From Hippophae tibetana (lineage: Eukaryota; Streptophyta; Magnoliopsida; Rosales; Elaeagnaceae), in NCBI GenBank assembly GCA_037013495.1, contig CM072801.1:81453816-81517815 (forward strand): 64,000 nucleotides of DNA, given 5' to 3'. Below, one piece after another: positions 52,957 to 61,818 of this stretch (position 1 is the stretch's first letter; each line of letters opens with the position of its first letter). The notes under the pieces were generated by a model. That model was given only the letters and a program-made list of their open reading frames with translations. It ran no database searches and was not told the origin of the DNA. The position numbers and the translations under genes were made by a program.

Positions 52957-55139
52957 CATGGTTTACATAACCTATCGATGGTTTTAAGATTTTGTCGTAA
53001 ATTTCCGGTTTACTTACCTTCGATATGAATCGATAGAGCTGTAAATGAGATATTGGTTTCGACAAAGGTTTCTTTATTTTTTTGGTCATTAAATCTGTAT
53101 TCTTCCTAAAAACGTATTGGAGCAGAAAAAGAAAGGGGCTAGTTTTCAAAACTTCGAAAATACGAAAACATTTGATGAATCAGACTTCCAACATCAAATG
53201 ACCCTAACTTTTAACTCGGGTATCGTAACGACTATTATAATATATCAAAATCGGAGCTCGTCTCGATCCATACAATAATTTTTGGCCTAGCATTGGAACC
53301 TGATTTCTGTACCCAAATTCCATTGTTTACATAACTTATCGAGTGTTTTAAGATTTTGTCGTAAATTTTGCGGTTTACTTACCTTCGATATGATTCAATA
53401 GAGCTGTCAATGAGATATTGGTTCCGACAAAGGTTTCTTTATTTATTTGGTCATTAAATCTGTATTCTTCCTAAAAACGTATGGGAGCAGAAAAAGAAAG
53501 GGGCTAGTTTTCAAAACTTCAGAAATACGAAAACATTTGATGAATCAGACTTCCAACATCAAATGACCATAACTCTTAACTAGGGTATCGTAACGACTAT
53601 TATAATATATCAAAATCGGAGCTCATCTCGATCCATACAATAATTGTTGGCCTAGCATTGGAACCTGATTTCTGTACCCAAATTCCATCGTTTACATAAC
53701 TTATCGAGGGTTTGAAGATTTTGTCGTAAATTTCCGATTTACTTACTTTCGATTTGAATCGATAGAGCTGTAAATGAGATATTGGATCCGAAAAAGGTTT
53801 CTTTTTTTTTTGGTCATTAAATCTGTATTCTTCCTAAAAACGTATGGGAGCAGAAAAAGAAAGGGGCTAGTTTTCAAAACTTCGAAAATACGAAAACATT
53901 TGATGAATCAGACTTCCAACATCAAATGACCATAACTTTTAACTAGGGTATCGTAACGACTATTATAATATATCAAAATAGGAGCTCATCTCGATCCATA
54001 CAATAATTGTTGGCCTAGCATTGGAAACTGATTTTTCTACCCAAATTCCTTCGTTTACATAACTTATCGAGGGTTTGAAGATTTTGTCGTAAATTTGCGG
54101 TTTACTTACCTTCGATATGATTCAATAGAGCTGTCAATGAGATATTGGTTCCGACAAAGGTTTCTTTATTTATTTGGTCATTAAATCTGTATTCTTCCTA
54201 AAAAACTATGGGAGCAGAAAAAGAAAGGAGCTAGTTTTCAAAACTACAAAAATAACAAAACATTTGATGAATCAGACTTCCAACATCAAATGACCATAAC
54301 TTTTGACTGGGGTATCGTAACGACTATTATAATATATCAAATCGGAGCTCGTCTCGATCCATACAATAATTGTTGGCCTCGGAATGGAACCTGATTTTTG
54401 TACCCAAATTCCATCGTGTACCTAACTTATCGATGGTTTTAAGATTTTCTCGTAAATTTGAGGTTTACTTACCTTCGATATGATTCAATAGAGCTGTCAA
54501 TGAGATATTGGTTCCGAAAAAGGTTTCTTTATTGATTTGGTCATTAAATCTGTATTCTTCCTAAAAACGTATGGGAGCAGAAAAAGAAAGGGGCTAGTGT
54601 TCAAAACTTCAAAAATACGAAAATATTTGATGAATAAGACTTCCAACATCAAATGACCATAACTTTTAACTCAGGTATCGTAACGAATATTATAATATAT
54701 CAAAATCGGAGCTCGTCTCAATCCATACAATAATTGTTGGCCTAGCATTAGAAACTGATTTCCGTACACAAATTCCATCAATTACATAACTGATCGAGGG
54801 TTTTAAGATTTTGTCATAAATTTGCGGTTTACTTACCTTCGATTTGCTTCAATAGAGCTGTCAATGCGATATTGTTTCCGACAAAGGTTTCTTTATTTAT
54901 TTGGTGATTAAATCTGTATTCTTCCTAAAAACGTATGGGAGCAGAAAAAGAAAGGGGCTAGTTTTCAAAACTTCAAAAATACGAAAACATTTGATGAATC
55001 AGACTTCCAACATCAAATGACCATAACTTTTAAGTCGGGTATCGTAACGACTATTATAATATATCAAAATCGGAGCACGTCTCGATCCATACAATAATTG
55101 TTGGCCTAGAATTGGAACCTGATTTCCGTACCCAAATTC
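52957..55139 (+). repeat. 6-mer HOR, period 2183 bp, right-hand family, copy 1
   Basis: Six monomers repeated exactly 2183 bp on. Markers are CGAGTGTTTTAAG, CTTCAGAAATACG, TTTCCGATTTAC, a lengthened T-run near 53800, GGAAACTGATTTTTC, AGGAGCTAG, TTTCTCGTAAATTTGAGG, TTATTGATTTGG, CTAGTGTTC, ATATTTGATGAATAAGAC, AACTCAGGTATCG, CATCAATTACATAACTGATCG, GATTTGCTTC, ATGCGATATTGTTTCC, TTTGGTGATT and TTTTAAGTCGGG. The monomers at about 54.2-55.0 kb are the most diverged in the window. Confidence 0.87.
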
Positions 55140-57322
55140 CATGGTTTACATAACCTATCGATGGTTTTAAGATTTTGTCGTAAATTTCCGGTTTACTTAC
55201 CTTCGATATGAATCGATAGAGCTGTAAATGAGATATTGGTTTCGACAAAGGTTTCTTTATTTTTTTGGTCATTAAATCTGTATTCTTCCTAAAAACGTAT
55301 TGGAGCAGAAAAAGAAAGGGGCTAGTTTTCAAAACTTCGAAAATACGAAAACATTTGATGAATCAGACTTCCAACATCAAATGACCCTAACTTTTAACTC
55401 GGGTATCGTAACGACTATTATAATATATCAAAATCGGAGCTCGTCTCGATCCATACAATAATTTTTGGCCTAGCATTGGAACCTGATTTCTGTACCCAAA
55501 TTCCATTGTTTACATAACTTATCGAGTGTTTTAAGATTTTGTCGTAAATTTTGCGGTTTACTTACCTTCGATATGATTCAATAGAGCTGTCAATGAGATA
55601 TTGGTTCCGACAAAGGTTTCTTTATTTATTTGGTCATTAAATCTGTATTCTTCCTAAAAACGTATGGGAGCAGAAAAAGAAAGGGGCTAGTTTTCAAAAC
55701 TTCAGAAATACGAAAACATTTGATGAATCAGACTTCCAACATCAAATGACCATAACTCTTAACTAGGGTATCGTAACGACTATTATAATATATCAAAATC
55801 GGAGCTCATCTCGATCCATACAATAATTGTTGGCCTAGCATTGGAACCTGATTTCTGTACCCAAATTCCATCGTTTACATAACTTATCGAGGGTTTGAAG
55901 ATTTTGTCGTAAATTTCCGATTTACTTACTTTCGATTTGAATCGATAGAGCTGTAAATGAGATATTGGATCCGAAAAAGGTTTCTTTTTTTTTTGGTCAT
56001 TAAATCTGTATTCTTCCTAAAAACGTATGGGAGCAGAAAAAGAAAGGGGCTAGTTTTCAAAACTTCGAAAATACGAAAACATTTGATGAATCAGACTTCC
56101 AACATCAAATGACCATAACTTTTAACTAGGGTATCGTAACGACTATTATAATATATCAAAATAGGAGCTCATCTCGATCCATACAATAATTGTTGGCCTA
56201 GCATTGGAAACTGATTTTTCTACCCAAATTCCTTCGTTTACATAACTTATCGAGGGTTTGAAGATTTTGTCGTAAATTTGCGGTTTACTTACCTTCGATA
56301 TGATTCAATAGAGCTGTCAATGAGATATTGGTTCCGACAAAGGTTTCTTTATTTATTTGGTCATTAAATCTGTATTCTTCCTAAAAAACTATGGGAGCAG
56401 AAAAAGAAAGGAGCTAGTTTTCAAAACTACAAAAATAACAAAACATTTGATGAATCAGACTTCCAACATCAAATGACCATAACTTTTGACTGGGGTATCG
56501 TAACGACTATTATAATATATCAAATCGGAGCTCGTCTCGATCCATACAATAATTGTTGGCCTCGGAATGGAACCTGATTTTTGTACCCAAATTCCATCGT
56601 GTACCTAACTTATCGATGGTTTTAAGATTTTCTCGTAAATTTGAGGTTTACTTACCTTCGATATGATTCAATAGAGCTGTCAATGAGATATTGGTTCCGA
56701 AAAAGGTTTCTTTATTGATTTGGTCATTAAATCTGTATTCTTCCTAAAAACGTATGGGAGCAGAAAAAGAAAGGGGCTAGTGTTCAAAACTTCAAAAATA
56801 CGAAAATATTTGATGAATAAGACTTCCAACATCAAATGACCATAACTTTTAACTCAGGTATCGTAACGAATATTATAATATATCAAAATCGGAGCTCGTC
56901 TCAATCCATACAATAATTGTTGGCCTAGCATTAGAAACTGATTTCCGTACACAAATTCCATCAATTACATAACTGATCGAGGGTTTTAAGATTTTGTCGT
57001 AAATTTGCGGTTTACTTACCTTCGATTTGCTTCAATAGAGCTGTCAATGCGATATTGTTTCCGACAAAGGTTTCTTTATTTATTTGGTGATTAAATCTGT
57101 ATTCTTCCTAAAAACGTATGGGAGCAGAAAAAGAAAGGGGCTAGTTTTCAAAACTTCAAAAATACGAAAACATTTGATGAATCAGACTTCCAACATCAAA
57201 TGACCATAACTTTTAAGTCGGGTATCGTAACGACTATTATAATATATCAAAATCGGAGCACGTCTCGATCCATACAATAATTGTTGGCCTAGAATTGGAA
57301 CCTGATTTCCGTACCCAAATTC
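55140..57322 (+). repeat. 6-mer HOR, period 2183 bp, right-hand family, copy 2
   Basis: Carries every marker listed for 52957-55139. The only internal difference I noticed is TTGTCGTAAATTTGCGG near 56993, against TTGTCATAAATTTGCGG near 54810. The end is set where CCATCGTTTACATAACTT replaces the expected CCATGGTTTACATAACC. Diverged monomers inside near-identical copies mean old sequence was duplicated recently. Confidence 0.87.
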
Positions 57323-58544
57323 CATCGTTTACATAACTTATCGAGGGTTTGAAGATTTTGTCGTAAATTTCCGGTTTACTTACTTTCGATTTGAATCGAT
57401 AGAGCTGTAAATGAGATATTGCATCCGAAAAAGGTTTCTTTATTTTTTTGGTCATTAAATCTGTATTCTTCCTAAAAACGTATGGGAGCAGAAAAAGAAA
57501 GGGGCTAGTTTTCAGAACTTCGAAAATACGAAAACATTTGATGAATCAGACTTCCAACATCAAATGACCCTAACTTTTAACTAGGGTATCGTAACGACTA
57601 TTATAATATATCAAAATCGGAGCTCGTATCGATCCATACAATAATTTTTGGCCTAGCATTGGAACCTGATTTCTGTACCCAAATTCCATTGTTTACATAA
57701 CTTATCGAGGGTGTTAAGATTTTGTCGTAAATTTTGCGGTTTACTTACCTTCGATATGATTCAATAGAGCTGTCAATGAGATATTGGTTCCGACAAAGGT
57801 TTCTTTATTTATTTGGTCATTAAATCTGTATTCTTCCTAAAAACGTATGGGAGCAGAAAAAGAAAGGGGCTAGTTTTCAAAACTTCACAAATACGAAAAC
57901 ATTTGATGAATCAGACTTCCAACATCAAATGACCATAACTCTTAACTAGGGTATCGTAACGACTATTATAATATATCAAAATCAGAGCTCATCTCGATCC
58001 ATACAATAATTGTTGGCCTAGCATTGGAACCTGATTTCTGTACCCAAATTCCATCGTTTACATAACTTATCGAGGGTTTGAAGATTTTGTCGTAAATTTC
58101 CGGTTTACTTACTTTCGATTTGAATCGATAGAGCTGTAAATGAGATATTGGATCCGAAAAAGGTTTCTTTATTTTTTTGGTCATTAAATCTGTATTCTTC
58201 CTAAAAACGTATGGGAGCAGAAAAAGAAAGGGGCTAGTTTTCAAAACTTCGAAAATACGAAAACATTTGATGAATCAGACTTCCAACATCAAATGACCAT
58301 AACTTTTAACTAGGGTATCGTAACGACTATTATAATATATCAAAATCGGAGCTCATCTCGATCCATACAATAATTGTTGGCCTCGGAATGGAACCTGATT
58401 TCTGTACCCAAATTCCATCGTGTACATAACCTATCGATGGTTTTAAGATTTTGTCGTAAATTTGCGGTTTACTTACCTTCGATATGATTCAATAGAGCTG
58501 TCAATGAGATATTGGTTTCGACAAAGGATTCTTTATTTATTTGG
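57323..58544 (+). repeat. Irregular monomers between the 6-mer and 9-mer HORs
   Basis: About 3.4 monomers. Private changes are TTTTCAGAACTTCG near 57511, GAGCTCGTATCG near 57620 and CGAGGGTGTTAAG near 57706. The part at about 57820-58370 matches 60002-60552 at +2182 bp, and also 42890-43430 and 50174-50714. At about 58381 it jumps from CAAAATCGG (class B) straight to CCTCGGAATGG (class A) within one monomer, a clear mosaic junction. Confidence 0.68.
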
Positions 58545-61500
58545 TCAATAAATCTGTATTCTTCCTAAAAAAACTATGGGAGCAGAAAAAGAAAGGGGCT
58601 AGTTTTCATAATTTCAAAAATAACAAAACATTTGATGAATTAGACTTCCAACATCAAATGACCATAACTTTTGACTGGGGTATCGTAACGACTATTATAA
58701 TATATCAAATCGGAGCTCGTCTCGATCCATACAATAATTGTTGGCCTCGGAATGGAACCTGATTTCTGTACCCAAATTCCATCGTGTACATAACCTATCG
58801 ATGGTTTTAAGATTTTGTCGTAAATTTGCGGTTTACTTACCTTCGATATGATTCAATAGAGCTGTCAATGAGATATTGGTTTCGACAAAGGATTCTTTAT
58901 TTATTTGGTCATTAAATCTGTATTCTTCCTAAAACCGTATGGGAGCAGAAAAAGAAAGGGGCTAGTTTTCAAAACTTCAAAAATACGAAAACATTTGATG
59001 AATCAGACTTCCAACTTCAAAGGACCATAACTTTTAACTCGGGTATCGTAACGACTATTATAATATATCAAAATCGGAGCACGTCTCGATCCATACAATA
59101 ATTGTTGGCCTAGAATTGGAACCTGATTTCCGTACCCAAATTCCATGGTTTACATAACCTATCGATGGTTTTAAGATTTTGTCGTAAATTTCCGGTTTAC
59201 TTACCTTCGATATGATTCGATAGAGCTATCAATGAGATATTGGTTTCGACAAAGGTTTCTTTTTTTATTTGGTCATTAAATCTGTATTCTTCCTAAAAAC
59301 GTATTGGAGCAGAAAAAGAAAGGGGCTAGTTTTCAAAACTTCAAAAATACGAAAACATTTGATGAATCAGACTTCCAACATCAAATGACCATAACTTTTA
59401 ACTCGGGTATCGTAACGACTATTATAATATATCAAAATCGGAGCACGTCTCGATCCATACAATAATAGTTGGCCTAGAATTGGAACCTGATTTCCGTACC
59501 CAAATTCCATCGTTTACATAACTTATCGAGGGTTTGAAGATTTTGTTGTAAATTTCGGTTTACTTACCTTCGATTTGAATCGATAGAGCTGTAAATGAGA
59601 TATTGGATCCGACAAAGGTTTCTTTATTTATTTGGTCATTAAATCTGTATTCTTCCTAAAAACGTATGGGAGCAGAAAAAGAAAGGGGCTAGTTTTCAAA
59701 ACTTCACAAATAAGAAAACATTTGATGAATCAGACTTCCAACATCAAATGACCATAACTTTTAACTAGGGTATCGTAACGACTATTATAATATATCAAAT
59801 CGGAGCTCGTCTCGATCCATACAATAATTGTTGGCCTCGGAATGGAACATGATTTCTGTACCCAAATTCCATCGTGTACATAACCTATCGATGGTTTTAA
59901 GATTTTGTCGTAAATTTGCGGTTTACTTACCTTCGATATGATTCAATAGAGCTGTCAATGAGATATTGGTTCCGAAAAAGGTTTCTTTATTTATTTGGTC
60001 ATTAAATCTGTATTCTTCCTAAAAACGTATGGGAGCAGAAAAAGAAAGGGGCTAGTTTTCAAAACATCACAAATACGAAAACATTTGATGAATCAGACTT
60101 CCAACATCAAATGACCATAACTCTTAACTAGGGTATCGTAACGACTATTATAATATATCAAAATCGGAGCTCATCTCGATCCATACAATAATTGTTGGCC
60201 TAGCATTGGAACCTGATTTCTGTACCCAAATTCCATCGTTTACATAACTTATCGAGGGTTTGAAGATTTTGTCGTAAATTTCCGGTTTACTTACTTTCGA
60301 TTTGAATCGATAGAGCTGTAAATGAGATATTGGATCCGAAAAAGGTTTCTTTATTTTTTTGGTCATTAAATCTGTATTCTTCCTAAAAACGTATGGGAGC
60401 AGAAAAAGAAAGGGGCTAGTTTTCAAAACTTCGAAAATACGAAAACATTTGATGAATCAGACTTCCAACATCAAATGACCATAACTTTTAACTAGGGTAT
60501 CGTAACGACTATTATAATATATCAAAATCGGAGCTCATCTCGATCCATACAATAATTGTTGGCCTAGCATTGGAACCTGATTTTTCTACCCAAATTCCTT
60601 CGTTTACATAACTTATCGAGGGTTTGAAGATTTTGTCGTAAATTTGCGGTTTACTTACCTTCGATTTGAATCAATAGAGCTGTAAATGAGATATTGCATC
60701 CGACAAAGGTTTCTTTATTTATTTGGTCAAGAAATCTGTATTCTTCCTAAAAAAACTATGGGAGCAGAAAAAGAAAGGGGCTAGTTTTCATAATTTCAAA
60801 AATAACAAAACATTTGATGAATTAGACTTCCAACATCAAATGACCATAACTTTTGACTGGGGTATCGTAACGACTATTATAATATATCAAATCGGAGCTC
60901 GTCTCGATCCATACAATAATTGTTGGCCTCGGAATGGAACCTGATTTCTGTACCCAAATTCCATCGTGTACATAACCTATCGATGGTTTTAAGATTTTGT
61001 CGTAAATTTGCGGTTTACTTACCTTCGATATGATTCAATAGAGCTGTCAATGAGATATTGGTTTCGACAAAGGATTCTTTATTTATTTGGTCATTAAATC
61101 TGTATTCTTCCTAAAACCGTATGGGAGCAGAAAAAGAAAGGGGCTAGTTTTCAAAACTTCAAAAATACGAAGACATTTGATGAATCAGACTTCCAACATC
61201 AAATGACCATAACTTTTAACTAGGGTATCGTAACGACTATTATAATATATCAAAATCGGAGCTCATCTCGATGCATACAATAATTGTTGGCCTAGCATTG
61301 GAACCTGATTTCTCTACCCAAATTCCTTCGTTTACATAACTTATCGAGGGTTTGAAGATTTTGTCGTAAATTTGCGGTTTACTTACCTACGATTTGAATC
61401 AATAGAGCTGTAAATGAGATATTGCATCCGACAAAGGTTTCTTTATTTATTTGGTCAATAAATCTGTATTCTTCCTGAAAAACTATCGGAGCAGAAAAAG

Positions 61501-61818
61501 AAAGGGGCTAGTTTTCATAATTTCAAAAATACGAAAACATTTGATGAATCAGACTTCCAACATCAAATGACCATAACTCTTAACTGGGGTATCGTAACGA
61601 CTATTATAATATATCAAAATCGGAGCTCATCTCGATCCATACAATAATTGTTGGCCTAACATTGGAACCTGATTTCTCTACCCAAATTCCTTCGTTTATA
61701 TAACTTATCGAGGGTTTGAAGATTTTGTCGTAAATTTGCGGTTTACTTACCTTCGATTTGTATCAATAGAGCTGTAAATGAGATATTGCATCCGACAAAG
61801 GTTTCTTTATTTATTTGG
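58545..61818 (+). repeat. 9-mer HOR, period 3274 bp, copy 1
   Basis: Nine monomers repeated from 61819. Shared markers include AAAACCGTATGGG (about 58931/62205), CAACTTCAAAGGACC (about 59013/62287), GAGCTATCAATGAG (about 59224/62498), AACGTATTGGAGC, AATAATAGTTGG (59462/62736), AAATTTCGGTTTAC, AAATAAGAAAAC, GGAACATGATTTC (59842/63116), AAACATCACAAATACG and GATTTTTCTACCC (about 60580/63854). The last two monomers have GAAGACATTTG and CGATGCATAC near 61168-61271; their counterparts in copy 2 lie beyond the window. Confidence 0.86.
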
